A DNA stretch of 64,000 nucleotides from Anopheles merus (GCF_017562075.2 NC_054084.1:18040889-18104888); one strand, 5' to 3'; numbered from the stretch's first letter, positions 49,110-63,120 are shown. Notes: generated by a model from the sequence alone, not told the origin. Program-made: numbers and translations.

Positions 49110-52050
49110 TATTACCAGCTTTTAATTAGGAGGAGTTAGTCCTTATGTTCAAATGGCAAAAAAATAAATGAATAAACAAATAAATATCTTCTCACAGAAT
49201 GACGTATCAAGGTATAAATAGTTTACAAAAATTTCATTTTAGTTTTTTACGACTGTCAAATTTCTGGATTGTTGGATTGTTTGCCTAAATATCACTTCTT
49301 CACATCTGTCACACATTTCAATTCATTTACGTTGTTAGGTATTAACTGATTAGGGTTTGAAATAGCTCAAGATGATTGCAAATGTTAGCTTTTTTATATT
49401 ATAATAACAATCGAAATATACTTCACTGGTTAATATGTTTCCTAAAATGAACAGTTAATCCATTGATTATTGACAACATTTTCTTAATTTTCCTTCCTTG
49501 AGTACCGTCGGTTTTTCGTAAAACAATCATTCATTAATCGCAGTAAATATTTTAGAATGAACAGTTTGATTGGATTATTTTTAATATTGTTTTTTTTCTT
49601 TTCAGTTCAGTTGAAATTGGCCTCGGGAATTATTCCATTGAACTTATTAATTAAATATTTCATTGTCCTTAAACATTCTCCTTTCAAGTGGTTCAATTCA
49701 TTATGTACCATTAGGGCTTCTTTAATGAATTACACACTTCCTAAATGGAATTAAGAAAAAATGAATGTCCTGAAGATGTGTTTTTTGGTTTACTTTCACC
49801 CTGTCTGTTATGCTAGTTGTCTCACTTTAGCAACCGCATGCTCAATTGTTAGCTCCTCCCATTTGCGTCTCAGAACAACCATTTCAGCAAACATATACAC
49901 ACACATCAACCACATTCGAACCCATCGTACTAACGTACATAGGAAAACTTCATGCCAGTCCCGCTCCGTTTCAACGTCCATTTAATGCTGCCGTCCAAGG
50001 ACAACATAATCGACTGGAAACTCTCTACGGGGTGAGCGTGTCCTGAACGGAATCCTCCCGGACCTGCTCGGAACCGTTTCAAATGCTACTTCCGTGGCAG
50101 TGGCTCAGCCAACTCCCCCTCCGCTTCTGTGAAGTGCGACGGAAGTGACATTTATCGAGCAAAACTGAACCTACCCATCCGTGTGTTGCTGGAGGGTTAT
50201 CGGGCAGCTGCAAAGGGTGTGAGCGTTTTTTTTTTACACGGAGCCACACGTTCCTAGATATCTGACAGTTTTGGGCCGGGGTTAGCAAGTGTTGTTGGTG
50301 AGGTAAGCAAGTACCAGAATGGTGTCGAAATGGGTCGTGGGAATGTTTGGCCTTTTGTGCATGTTCAATTATAAGCCAGCGGAGGATACTGGTAGGAGAT
50401 GGCAGTGGGTGATGAAGTAAATTGTAATTAAATTTCGACAATAGAATGGCTCATCTCAGGCGCTTAAGTTGTAATTTTGTAAACTGATATGGACTTACTG
50501 AAATTAATAGCTGTTCGAGTGGTTAAATGATAAAAGAAAAAGTGTCATTAAAAGTTGGAAAATTTCGATGAAAATATCTAAGGTATTTGTATGTGTGGTT
50601 GTAAACTACTGAATGCAACTAATGTTTTGTTAAAAGCTGAAAGCAGCAAAAATATATATGCTTGTAAAAAAAGCAAAGCGTTGTAGAAAATGTTTTGAGT
50701 TTTTGTATTTTGTGAACTACAAGTGTGTAAAAATACCTTTAAAATTATTAGTGATTAGTCAAATGATTAGCATACACTCTAACATAAACCGAATAAAAAC
50801 TGTTTGTTAATGATGCAATGGTTTTTTAAAAACTGAATTTTATATGATTTGCACGGCACGCACATATTTTGTGACAAAAAAAACTAACTATGCGATCTAT
50901 AACTGACCTTTACATTTTCGATTGAGAGCCTTTCATCTTTTTACCAATCTTTGAACACAAACACACTTTCAACTGATAAATTATTTTGATTTTAATTAAT
51001 TCACAATTAATTATATGCCTTACTCATAATTATCAACACATCGGACCAAGATTATCAGGAGGTGAACAGAAGAAACCATAATGTTTTATAACATTCAATT
51101 AAAAAAAAATATTTCTCTGTGATACGTTCTGCAAAAAGCTAGAAATGCTTTCATTTAACTTTAGTTTAATCCATTTGTCAGTTTTTAGTAGGAATGAAAT
51201 ACATTAATTAGAAAATACCGCCATATGGCTATCTTTATATGAAAATAAGTGAAAATATTCTTTCGTTTTTGGATATCTTCAATAAACAAATAAATAATAA
51301 ATTTGTGCTAAAATTACTTCATTTTTGTTGTTGTCCTTTTCATTGGGAATTTTCACACTATATTTACTTGTGATGATTAGGCTGTGATGATGTGGCTTAT
51401 ATAAATTTAAAAATTATATCACCCTAATCTTGCCTTTTCCACAGTTGTTGAGTAAAGAGACAGCCATTCAAATCGATTAATATACGTTAGCTGTCACTCA
51501 TGAACGCGTAATACAAAAAAGAATTAATTTGTTGAATTTGGGCGAACATTATGCTGAAAATACTGACATGATTACTAAAAAATGTACAAAGAAGTAAATG
51601 GTTAATGGAATATTTTCATTTACTATTTGAAACCAAACATTCACCGATACTTTCTCGTATTACCCTCAAATGCAGCATGAAAACAGTGAGCATGTTTCCT
51701 ATGCACACACGAGAAAAGATTATGCTGAGTTTTAAAAACTTCAGCTCAGCGTTTCTTGAGTCGTACAAACTATTTAATATCTATTGATTTTTCCTATTGA
51801 ATGTCTTTTCGTTTTTTTAACTTTCCGATGTGCTAATGCTGATTATTTTTTTTGATTGTAGTTAAAGCTATAATTCGATCTGGTGGCTTTTGTCTGTTGG
51901 ATTACAAAATTATATCAAATTAAGCACGTTTTCAGCAAACGTTTTCTTCACCTGCCAAAGCAGCTCTGAAAACTTTCATCGCCATACTTCGTCTCCAACC
52001 CAAAGCGTTTTAATTACGACTGATCTAGTTGTGTCCCATAAATAATATTT
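49110..52050. other. Gene-less stretch, mostly AT-rich
   Basis: AT-rich except for about 49.89-50.40 kb. That part contains a donor-like GG|GTGAGC at about 50031, preceded by short open frames, but no acceptor or family match makes an exon. Nothing else is recognised. Confidence 0.35.
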
Positions 52051-52059
52051 TTAAAAACA

Positions 52060-53482
52060 AATGATACAACACTTCCTGCTGCCATCGCTAAAATATCGAT
52101 CGTTGATTGCGCCACGGTAAAATATGCCTTCCCATTTGCGCTCCCGACTCTTACCGAACCGTACCAGGCATTCATTAGTTTTAATTGCCGGATAGGAAGG
52201 AAATTTTGAAAGAACCGTCGAAGACGTCGTCCACCATTTTATGTGATTATTTCTGCTCCAAATAGGCATCTTGAAGCGGGTCGAGAAAAGCGCCCGAGCA
52301 GAGATTTCAATCTACATCCAAGTTCCTGGTGCCTGGTTTAGTGTGATTCCCTTGGCAAAGGAAGTGTGTACCGGCCTATCGCTAGGGCGCTAGGCAATCC
52401 ATGATCCACAAGGCAAGAGCGTTATCTGAAGAGAGTGTACGGTTTTGGGTTGATGCGGGAAGTGAAGGGACTACGAAGGGGCCGGAAAACAAAACGGCCA
52501 ATTTATCGAAACAACATTAAAATACGCACGCACACCGTGGTTCGGTTGGAGGGAGAGCCAGGTCACATGGGGGACCACAGGGCACACGTTGCATGTCCGT
52601 TTCTATTTGTTATGCTACGCCTGCGCTGGCGCTGGAACCGAAACCGGAACTTGCCACCGTTTTTCTTCTTCCACCGTCGACCAAAGCATCGATGGGGGTT
52701 GTAAAAAGGCGGACAGTCCTCATCATTGGTTGGTTCCACCACCGTGCGATCAGTCATCTCTGTTTCACTCACAAGCAGAATGAAAATATTAATGGACGGT
52801 TTTCTCACTCACGCACCCTTATCCGACTCTCTTTCTCTTCTAACGCAATGTAAACACATAACCACATTGTTGGCGGTGCCCTCCGAGATCGAACGCCCTC
52901 GAGGGCTGTCTGGTGTGATCTCTTTCGCACCATCGCGCTACTGAAGCCGCATCGTCCGCAGGCTGTTTCGAGGTGACTTCGAGGATACCGTGGACGGTTA
53001 CGTTGCCAGCCCCTGACACTAGTGCCTGGAATGTGGTTGCGAGCGGGCGCGAAAAACTGACGACGGATCGACGGCTCCGGTGTTTCGTTGTACGGCGGTA
53101 CGCGCGTGTTTCCAGTTTCGAGAGTTTCGAGAAGCGTAGCGTAGCGTGGCGGTGGTTTGGATTCGGGCTCCTGATTCGGGTCTAATGTTGGTGCTGATTT
53201 GCGTTTGCCGTTTGTTGTGTGTAAAGTTTGAGTGATGCATTGAGTGAAAACGTTGATTGGTGCATTTTGTGCATTTTGTGTAAACAATCCTGAACAAGAA
53301 CGGATTATATGTTTTTTTTTGCTGTGCTGTTTGACTGCAGAGTGTAAATTGAAGTGGATGGATGAAGTGAGAAGAGTGGAAAATATTGTGCAACTGTGAA
53401 ACCGATAACATCCTTAAGAATTGTTCACTCATTACGTTGTGTGTTATAGCTAGAGTTAGTGGTGAAACTGTTACTTTAAAAG
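52060..53482 (+). other. Higher-GC island with 5'-leader-like right end
   Basis: The stretch is GC-richer up to about 53.2 kb. Then follow about 280 bases of leader-like sequence without long frames, ending TTTAAAAG|GTAAAT at about 53481, a passable donor. It could be a noncoding first exon of a plus-strand gene with a distant second exon. No TATA box is seen and no partner exon was found. Confidence 0.2.
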
Positions 53483-53489
53483 GTAAATT

Positions 53490-54470
53490 ATTCATCCATA
53501 AGCTCCTTATTTACTATGAATGCTGTATCTAGGGAGAAATGTCATGTTGTTTCTGTGAAATATTCTGCAATCATTAGAGCTCTACATCATTAGTAACGTC
53601 ACCGTGAAGTGAATAATGGATTGTGGATCTTTGCAGTTACCGTTTGTGTAAATACACTTTTAATTGTAACAATTTCAAACGACATTTTATATTTTTTAAT
53701 TGTAGAAGAATGATAGATCTCCAGAAAAGGTTCACCGGTTGATATGCAAATAAAAATAAGTCGCTAAAGGTGTACATTAGGAATTGGCTTATAAAAATAA
53801 TTAAAAATAAAAGGTTTACAACATAAAATCAGTGATTTATGATTTATGTAAACCCATTTGTTTACAACATAAGTTCATTGATATATTTAATTCTTCCTAA
53901 GAGAAAAGTTTTACTATCCTAACGATTGTGAAAATAATCTTATTCCTTGTTCGGAATTTATAGAAATTTTGTTTCTCGAGAGTTTTTAACTATCAGATCG
54001 CAATATTCTTCCAATCTTGTGTTAAATCTTCCAATTCAAGTTTGTTTAAAATTTTAAATTTTCCATTTTATTAAAATGTAATCCAATAAAAATAAATATC
54101 GTTTAGAATATTTTTGCAATTTCGACCTAATGCAGATGAAATGGTGACCAACATCATCAGACATAATCATCATGAAATGCAAATAATTTGGAACAATTGT
54201 ATGTGTCCTCACAAAGAAGAAGTACATCTCAAAGATTTATAATTAATCTCTATTTTTCGTGAAACCTGAAAATTCAAAACAGCAATATGTACGAGCAAGA
54301 GTCATCACATAAAACATATATGTATGTGACTCCTCTACACACGTTTTAGATGTTGTTGTAAGCATAATATAGATTGATAAAGAATAGCTGCATATGATAT
54401 GAAAAAGTGGATATTATGTACTATATTGAGTGCCATGTTTAAGATTGGCTATCTGTATATTTTATGCTTA
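53490..54470. other. AT-rich stretch, nothing recognised
   Basis: Strongly AT-rich with A/T runs and no frame above chance length. Confidence 0.5.
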
Positions 54471-54483
54471 AATGAGAGTCTAT

Positions 54484-54685
54484 AAGCCGGTCTCGTAGTA
54501 CAGTCGTCAACTCGTATGACTTAACAACATGCCCGTGGTTGGTTCAAGCCCCAAATGGACCGTGCCGCCATACATAGGACTGACTATCCTGCTATGGGGG
54601 GATCAATAAGTCACTGAAAGCCAAACCCACAAGTAGTGTGGTACAGGCAGGCCTTGACCGGCAACGGTTGTTGAGCCAAAAGATG
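54484..54685 (+). mobile_element. tRNA-like SINE, full-length, with 12-bp target-site duplication
   Basis: It begins near GCCGGTCTCGTAGTACAGTC, with A box TAGTACAGTCG (54496-54506) and B box GGTTCAAGCC (54541-54550). It carries the family blocks GACCGTGCCGCCATACATAGG, AAGTCACTGAAAGCCAA and GGCAGGCCTTGACCGG and ends TTGAGCCAAAAGATG. The same 12 bases, ATGAGAGTCTAT, lie on both sides (54472-54483 and 54686-54697), direct evidence of LINE-style insertion. Its tail is short, with no long GAA run. Confidence 0.93.
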
Positions 54686-54697
54686 ATGAGAGTCTAT

Positions 54698-55560
54698 GTG
54701 TTCTGATTATGTAGCCCAAACCGGTATTAATCAGGTTCCTCAGTAGCAAGGATTGTCTAATAAAGTCTAATAATCATGTGATTACAGAGTCGTTACGCTA
54801 CGTTTCAAAAATGCATGACATGTATCGAATAAAATCTATCAAACTGAATTAAGAATTGAAGCATGAACCAGTTTGAATGGAATGAAGTTGCACCACTAAA
54901 GTTAGAACTCAACATTCGATATCTGCAAACCAATCGCTCCGCAAATTTGTTTGTATAAAATCAGAAAATGATCTTCTTTTAGAGTGGTGTATTCGATTTA
55001 CATTGAAGTATTCCTTATAATGAAGGTCGAAAGGTTCATTTAATATACCAAGAGGCAAAAGAGGTCCACGAGGTCCCAAACCTCTACAATTACACCACAA
55101 CAAAAACATTCAAATTACCACTTTGTCAATCTAGCCTAATGTTTGTCTCAGTTGGACTCAAACGGGGTTCAGATATTAAGTTAAATACAAATAATATGAA
55201 TCAATTTAAAAAAAAATCAAAATGATCTTCTTCTAGTTTAAAATATATTTTTCCAAAGATGATAAAATTTAATATTGAAAACAGTGCTGTGAATCATTGA
55301 AACTCCCAGGATAGGTGATTGAATACATTTGTTCATACTTGTATACATTAATAAACACACAAATATAATAAAGATTGATGAAATGTATTCCAGAGATAAC
55401 CTTATGGTCATTGAAAGTGATATGATCATATGCCTCTGCAATATTTAGAATTTTATAGATTGATTGAATTGATAACTTGACTTACAAGAGTCGCCAAAAG
55501 TAAAATGAAAACTCAATCAATTATCTTGCAAAACACTTATTTACCGAGATTCCCATCAAA
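54698..55560. other. AT-rich stretch, nothing recognised
   Basis: AT-rich DNA right of the SINE with no notable frames. Confidence 0.5.
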
Positions 55561-57950
55561 TCGTTCGCTTTATCTTTTTAAACGCGCATTTAACGCGTTT
55601 CTGCAACTTGTCAAAACAAGGCACCGAAAACAATGACTACGTACCTAATGGAGCCTCCCATTATGGAGCGGGGTTTTTTGTGGTTTCCTCTCAGTACCTC
55701 CGGTGTCGCTGTCGAACAAGCTTAATGTCCGCCTGCTCGTGTTCTAATTAAGGTGCGAAGCGGTGTCAAGTGGTTCCCCACGCAATAAGCTTCCGTTCCA
55801 TTGAAACCCGAAACTCGTTGAACGCACGCTTTTGCCCACTTCGACCCAAAATCTCAGGTTCACCGGTCAAGAAACACTTTTGGCACTAGCACGTATCGTT
55901 ATCTCGATCGTCGATCCGGCGCGTGATAATGCTTCATGCGTTAACGCCCGTTCCGTGGTGGGTCTTGTTTTTGTTTTGCTTTGTTTTTTTTTTTTTGGGG
56001 AAATACATCATCATCAGCGGAGTATTCACATTTTGATAGGTTGGATTGTTGAAGAAAAACTTTCAAACCCCCATTTACCAAAGTGCACGTTTACAGAAAT
56101 AGGTTTGAAAAAACCGATGCCTCCCCAGAGCCCGATGGCAACTAAAATATTCACCAATGGTGATGAATAAAATATGAAATTATCTTAATTAAAATAATTT
56201 TACTGCCACCACTGTGCATTGAACTTTTTTTTTCCATGACACCTTTACACGCGGTGCATGGTTGATTGTTTTGCGCGGGAGGGTTGAAGTTGAAGACCAT
56301 TCATCGTCCTGAAATGTCACACCTTCCCCGGGAGGCAGGCCGCACTCAGAGTGTATGTGTGTGTGTGTGTGCAATTGAAGCTCGTAAGCATTCTGGGGCA
56401 AAGCATATGCCGATAATATCACCGAACCGGTAGCGTGCAAATCGGCCGTTACATTTAAATGTCTTCACGAGGCGCGCTCACACTTTGTAAAAGGAGCTTC
56501 CAGAAGTGTTCCGATTCCGATCATTGGGAAATCAGAGAGTGGGGGAGGGGATTGAATTTTCGGTCCCATTATGTCGGGCGTCTCGCGGTTAGTGGCGTGG
56601 AAATGCGCCGCCACCGCCAAGGGAAAATGGTTGATTTTATCGAATCAAGAAATCACGATTTTAACACGTCTGAAAGCGAGCGCGCGTTGAGTGGAACTGA
56701 ACGATTTACAGATGTGTAATGGGCACGAGCATTTTCGGAAGAACATTATCCGTGTACTATCCTTTACCGCTGGTCGGCTGGACCGGGGGAGGGTCAGAAG
56801 TGGATAATGTTTCGCCTGCCGCTGGGAGTTAAAAGCCCTTCATTATTACGGTGCTTTAGGTCGCGGTCAAAAATTGCTCTGTTTCAGCGTTTTTCTTCTG
56901 CAAAGCAAACCCCGCACCATGTATGTCGTCTGGAGTGATTGGACAAACTTTTCGGTTCGGACGCTCGGTTGAACGCTCGTCAGCGCTGCAACCGTCCACA
57001 AACTAGACACGGAACGCCACCGAAACGTCGTCCGCAGCACAAAAAAAGGCGCTCAAGTCAAACCGAAAATTTGCATAATTACGTACGTGTAAACTACACT
57101 TGTATTATGCTAATCCGACGGTGGTTTATAACTTTTGCATGCGCCGAGCGTTTGAGACAAAGCAGAACGGAAAAAATATAGCAAAACTAAAAGGACCCCA
57201 AAACACAAGGCTCGTCATTTCGTTGCGCCAACACCAACACACGGCGGGTCAAATATGGTCCCCAAGTCGGCACGCTTGGAATTATCCGGTCCGGAAAATC
57301 GGAGCTCTGGTCAAACGGTTTGCCAGCGGCCACGTTCGTCCTTGACCGGTATTATCTGTTACGGCAGCGGTGGTCGCGTTCCGAAAATTGCCGCGCCAAA
57401 ACCGAGCAGAAGCGCCACAAGCTACGTCTGCGATTTTCGGTGCGTGTCCGTAACCGTGTTGGGCGAAGCGGGCGAGCGAGCGAGCCGTAAGCCCGCCGGG
57501 TGCACGCACGCAGGAAGATCGTAAACTATCTAGAAAATTGGGCTCCCGATTTGACTGCCCCTGGTGGGGAAGCGAGTAGAAAGCAGAAGGCATAGAAGGC
57601 AAAACTCCCCAGCGGCGGGTTAAGCGACGAACCCGTACCGTTCGCGTTTTACCAATTAGTTTGCTCATTAGCATCCGGGGGACATTATCTGGTCTTTGGT
57701 TCGCATCGCCAAAAGCCTTTCGGTGGGTGAGTTTGTTTTGCTGCTGGGATGTGTTACAGTTGGTGACGCTTTCTGGGTGGTTGGATCGATCCGAATTGAT
57801 CGGTGGATGGGGTAGGCCGTGTGACCGGGGGATTGTGGTCGGTGGGCGTGTGGAAGCCGATTCCGAGATGCTTGGGATTATTGGGCAACAAATTGATATG
57901 ATTAAATAAAGCGAATTAGTGGACGCGTTTTTGTGACTGCAGGTCAAGAA
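55560..57950. other. Long higher-GC island without a recognised gene
   Basis: About 2.4 kb of higher GC. Overlapping frames occur on both strands (up to 221 codons on minus, 57947-57282), but none shows a domain, signal peptide or plausible splice partner. A GT run lies at about 56355. Confidence 0.3.
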
Positions 57951-57959
57951 CTGGGTTTA

Positions 57960-58630
57960 AGAAAGTGTGAGAAAATGGGGAAGCAAAAATATGTTAATAA
58001 AAATATAAATGAACAAGGTCTCTCTTACTCCAGTTGTTAAGACCACAGTGTGGTCGTATCTTTTTATGTTTTTAACCTACAAAATCCTGAATTTTAGAGA
58101 TTAATAGATTTTAATACATCATTTTGAAGATATCTGTGGCAACATGCAGTGATTTTTTTTTAAATGATCTTTAAGTACTTTTGGGAAGACTTCAAATTAG
58201 TTGAAATTCACATGATATTTTTAGAGATGTTATAACACTTTTAATGTCATCAATGAATTCAAAATGTCCAAGATCCTGCAATACTTATTGTTTCGAGTAC
58301 ATCGTAATTTATCGTTACAAAAAACTATTCAAATTTCCCTTCTCGAATATAGTGAATGTAGGGTCATAAACCTTAGAGCTGAACGGAAATGGAAGGTGAA
58401 CATTTTGGTGCAAATCAAATCGATCGTGTAAGTCGTTATTTATTGCTTCCTTAACTTTGGGGGGACTGCGCTAATGTCGTTTAGACAGGCAATTGCCGAC
58501 CCGTTCATGTACGGAATTCCTATTCCATAAGTTGGAATCGTTTTCATCGGTACCTCGACGTAAGCATCACTCAGAGACCAATATTCAAGCCAATAATGAC
58601 AATTACCAACAAAAATAAAGGACCACAGTT
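57960..58630. other. AT-rich stretch, nothing recognised
   Basis: AT-rich DNA separating two higher-GC islands; no feature seen. Confidence 0.5.
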
Positions 58631-61000
58631 TATCATAACTGTTGCGTATCTTTGCTTTCCATCTTAGCCTTGTTTTTTCGCCGTAGCAGTATCATTTCTT
58701 CATCTCACAGAAGCTCACTTCCTGCAGCGCTAGCTCCGAACGGAAGCTCATTTAGATGGGCAGCGCCTGATTTTTCCATTTGCTTCGCCTATCAATTTTC
58801 GCCTAACGATCTTCACACATCACATCAGCTCCCCACACACAGCTATACCGGTCACATATGCTGCAGGCTCTTGCCGGCCAGCAGGCTAGCTCTCCACATC
58901 TCCACAAACAAAACAAACGACCGGTAGCACCTTTCGCCCTGTGTGTTCCGTCCCATCAACGTACGGTTCCTAGGTCCACGGTCCAGAGGCTGTGCGGGAG
59001 CGATACGATCGCCCGGAACGCTTCCGATGAAAAATGTGCCTATGTAAATTTCCAACAAATAGTTATTATTGCTGGCTGCCGTGGTCGTTCGTGCCCAATG
59101 TTCGGGCCCTCAATCGCTCTATGAAAGCCGAAAGAAGATCCAGCCAAAAGGCAAATCAGAAGCGCAGTCGGTTTATCTGCCGCCTGATGCTTGTTTCGGA
59201 TGAATAGTGTCTTGTCGCGTGAGTTGGGGACGAGTCCCCGCTCGCGATCAAGATTCAGCAGCGAACGCACACCAGCAACGGCAGGGCGCCAATAAAATTT
59301 AGATAAATTTTTATGCGCCTCCAAATTTATTGATTTTGGTAGAAACAACATGTCAGTCCGTAAAAGATTATGACTTCACTGGAAATTTATATCAATTAAG
59401 GCAGGTTGCGTTGCTGTGGGGGCCTGCCCGACGGAAACGGTAGTTGAGGGATGCCGTATGTTATCATGCTCGGAATCAGCCTTTCGTCAAATTAACGAAA
59501 TACGGATAGAATGTGTTTGCGTGTACGAGGACAGCTTCTGGATTAACCTGTGGTAGACCTTGTGGACTTTGATTCGAGCAAGTTGAACATTTGGGAGAAC
59601 AATCTCTGAGCTGTTTGGCAACATTGCAAGGGATCTTCAATCTCAATGTTTGAGGCTTACAGTAGCGGCTCGAAAGAACCGGGAACGAAGGGAAGGAACA
59701 CGTCAATTAGGTTTCGTCTCCACATCAACTGCTCACCATCCCGAAAGGTTCTGCATAATCAACGGCTGTCCGAAGCGTTCGCGAGCGATACGGAACATGC
59801 ATTGACGTGTCATAATTTTCGTTCGAGAAGCTCCCGCTTGGGGTTCCGATTCGGGGATATCGATATGGTAGACAGTTATCATCATGGTAAGCCTTTGGCA
59901 AACGGAAGGCTAAACGGGCTCAAAGCGAAACCAAGGCGAAACAAGTGCCCGTTGATGCGGAGTTACACCTCCCCTTTGTTTTTGTTTTGGGTGGAGGTAT
60001 CTTTGGGAGATATTATCGTAAACTAACCCCGGGACCCCTGCGGGTGGGCAGCGAACATGACCACGATCGTGCCACCGTGTTGGGTCCGCGTCCTGCACCA
60101 CGGGCTCGGCCTCTGCGGTGGTCATTATAAAGTTTGGAGACAAATTTTGGACCTTCGTTCGTTCGTTCGTGGCGATACGCATGGGAAAACGGGTCATTTC
60201 GCGAGTGGCCTACTGGGGTGAAGCTGAACTGAGAAGGCTGTCGATGATGATCCGCCAGAACGGCATCAGGCGCATTTGTTGATGGGTGATCGTGTAAATT
60301 TCCACCCAAAACTGTTTGTGCCATCGGAGCTTCGGGTGATCGGTTGAATGGCTTTCAATGGTGCGTTTAAATTGGTTGCTTTCCATTCAAAACAGTGCTC
60401 GGATAGCGGTGCTGTTGGGTTCTGGTAGATGTTTACCGATACTGGGACACACATACACACATACATCAGGCGATCTTCCTGAAGTTTGGATGATGCGACA
60501 GGTTGTGATGCGTTGGCCCGTAGCACACAGCAACCAGTACGTCGATGCGATCGGGATAAACGGAGCTAATGAATTGAATGTGATGAAATCAGATAAGCGT
60601 GACTGGTTCGCGAGATCTCCGTCTGCCTCTGCCTCTTTCTCCATCACACACTCTCTTCCCGAAATCAGGAAGTTAGGATCAGTTTGGTAAGGCGTACAGA
60701 CACAGCTCCCTTACGGGGTTGGTTTGTAATGAGGGGTAGTTTACGTCGAGAATCCGTCCCGTCGAACGGCGCTTCGAAATCTGAAGCCACTACCGTACAC
60801 AGCCGAAAAATCAGAGCGTCTCCGGGTGCTGTAAAACAGGATACCATTAAATTATACTGCCGATCGTCGGGCCGGATAACCTCCGCATGGTATGGCCGGC
60901 GATGGTGTACAAGACACTGCACACCGCTGATATGCTTGCTCCGGGTGTGGGAATTGTGTTGTATGACCCGGGGCCGGTTGCAGTCGCTTCAAGTGTGACG
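58630..61000. other. Long higher-GC island without a recognised gene
   Basis: About 2.4 kb with many short overlapping frames on both strands (up to 126 codons) and a CA run near 60450. No protein-family signal and no convincing exon was found. Confidence 0.3.
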
Positions 61001-61740
61001 CGGTGACGCTCAGTGCAAAACGTCAGCGTGTGGAATGTTGGCTGTATTTTGGAAGGTTTTATGTTGAGTTTGATCTAAATAGGGATATGGACGCATTTTT
61101 TGGGACGCTTTATTCGATTAAAATGTGTTTTAAGATTTACGTTGCGATTTACGTCCGATTATATACTATTATAAGGGTCTATACACTAAATTCTTACTAG
61201 ATTCATGAAAAACCGGGGTATCTATTGAATTGGCTACTGGACTTTAATTTGTGTAGTTTTTATGTAGTGTCAAATAAAAATTTTTCTTATTGAGGCCTTA
61301 TCCAACATAATGTACATAATGTACTCCACACAAAATGTAAGTATTTGGGATTTATCGTTCGAGGATACAATAGTCTTTTTGTAAAGTGATATAGTTGTAA
61401 GTAGAAAAGTAAGTTGACTGTAAAATTGACAAAGATAAGCATCAAATCACATTATCCTAAAGAATCACTGCAATTAAAAATATTTGTATTGGCCATCAAA
61501 ATGTTCAAAATGTTGAACAAGTTTAAAATGTTTTACTTTAATGTACGTCAAAATCAATAACTATGATGTTTTCCAACTTATTCTTTTTGAAAATAGTTCT
61601 TTCAGCTTTGATAATTTTAAGCCATTTAAATATTTATTTAGCAACCTGCAACATTTGCCATTTATAGGGACCAGCACATAGCACTAAAATTATCCAAACC
61701 AAAATTCCTCCCAGTCGATAGGACCTCTTCTGTAAACGTA
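61000..61740. other. AT-rich stretch, nothing recognised
   Basis: AT-rich DNA between two higher-GC islands; no feature seen. Confidence 0.5.
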
Positions 61741-63120
61741 AGCTAACGAATAAATTGCTCGACCCTTATCATCGGTCCCATCAGCTGTGCAAGCAGGTTT
61801 TTGGCTGATAAAAAACAGACCCATCACCCCTTTCACACAAATCCTGCAGCCCGGTGTGAAGCGTTACGTTTCCGTGTTGTTTTAACTTCTTCCCTTACTG
61901 CTGCCGTACAACCCATAAAGCAATCAAGCAACAACTCCATTCCGGTCGATTTTAGCGTTTTACGATGCGCAAATCTGGCCATGGCCAGGCCATCATCACC
62001 ATGCTACGGCTGGTGCATTCGGCTAATCTCTGCATCGGTACGGGATGTGCGTTTTATTGACAGTGCACAAATGAACGACCGCGAAGAATGTGTCCCCGCG
62101 GCGATTAATTAAAAGACAACCGACCCTCTTCTACCCACCCCGTAAACCATCGTGGCGTGTAGGCGTTTGTCGCGTAATGAGCCTGCCTGGCCTGGGAGCT
62201 TACAAGTGTATAAAGGTGGTCGAACAAATTGCTCCACAAAAAAGCGCATCCAAAAGCCATCGCGGCTGACAGACGCAGCTGAACTTTCTGGTCGACAGTC
62301 TCGTGAGCCTTTGAATCGAGACGCACCTTGCAATGGTGCGCCGTTTTTGGGAAAAAACGGTAAGGTGTTGACGCCACGCATATTGTGTTCGTCCTGGCGT
62401 GAAGCGTTTGCGCGAAAGGTCGTGTGTCCCTGGGCCCTCGGTAGACTGCGACCGGTAATCGTGCGCATATCGAAACGCAAAACAAGTGTTTATTACAAAT
62501 CACTCTTTGAATACATTAATATTTATAAAGAGCCTGCGTGTGCAGGTGCGTCGCCAGCGCCAAGTCGGCGTACGGTGAGAACGGTAGCTTTTTTCACCCT
62601 CGCTCTTCGAGGTAAGACCACCGCTTATGATGGCCATCCGCTCTTGGAGGCATCACATTATGTGCCCAGCCTAGGCATCACATTGGTTGGAGGTTTGTTC
62701 CCACAAAAGCGACGCAGCATTCGCGTTCGTTCGATCGGACGACCGGGGGAGGCTTAGGCAAAGGTTGCCCTGTAGGTCCTTATTTATCCGAACTCCCCGT
62801 GCCGTGGCGGTGGTGTGGTACGGACGGACGCGTACTATGATATGCAGTGTAGCACATGCACGCATCATGCCGCGTATCGCCACGGTTCGGTGGCCGCGCC
62901 GTTTCGCGAATGTCGGCCGTCGCTGTCGTCGCAGCCGTCGCGGTGGCGTGTAGTCTTGGGACGCACCGGTCCGTACGTTTATCGCGCACAGTCCATCGCG
63001 GGTGTCGCGTGAGAAGTGATCCTGTCAATCGGCCGTACGACGCGCGATGGCGACCGTTTGGTGCGTTGGGCAAGATCGTGGCAATTAGATTGCAACGGTG
63101 TAATTGATTAAAAACAGATT
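61740..63120. other. GC-rich island, CG-dense right part
   Basis: The stretch from about 62.7 to 63.1 kb is among the most CG-dense in the window. A plus-strand frame of 201 codons (62152-62757) is open, but its product has no recognisable features and is overlapped by similar-sized minus frames. A promoter-type or conserved noncoding element is possible. Confidence 0.3.

Noticed and set aside
49986..50031. Possible short exon MLPSKDNIIDWKLST ending at a GTGAGC donor
   Set aside because: The donor is plausible but no partner exon exists in the window and the peptide matches nothing I know.
57282..57947. 221-codon minus-strand frame
   Set aside because: The product has no recognisable feature and no promoter or splice context; GC-rich DNA gives long chance frames.
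62152..62757. 201-codon plus-strand frame
   Set aside because: No domain, signal or repeat; overlapped by similar-sized minus-strand frames in a CG-dense block, as expected by chance.
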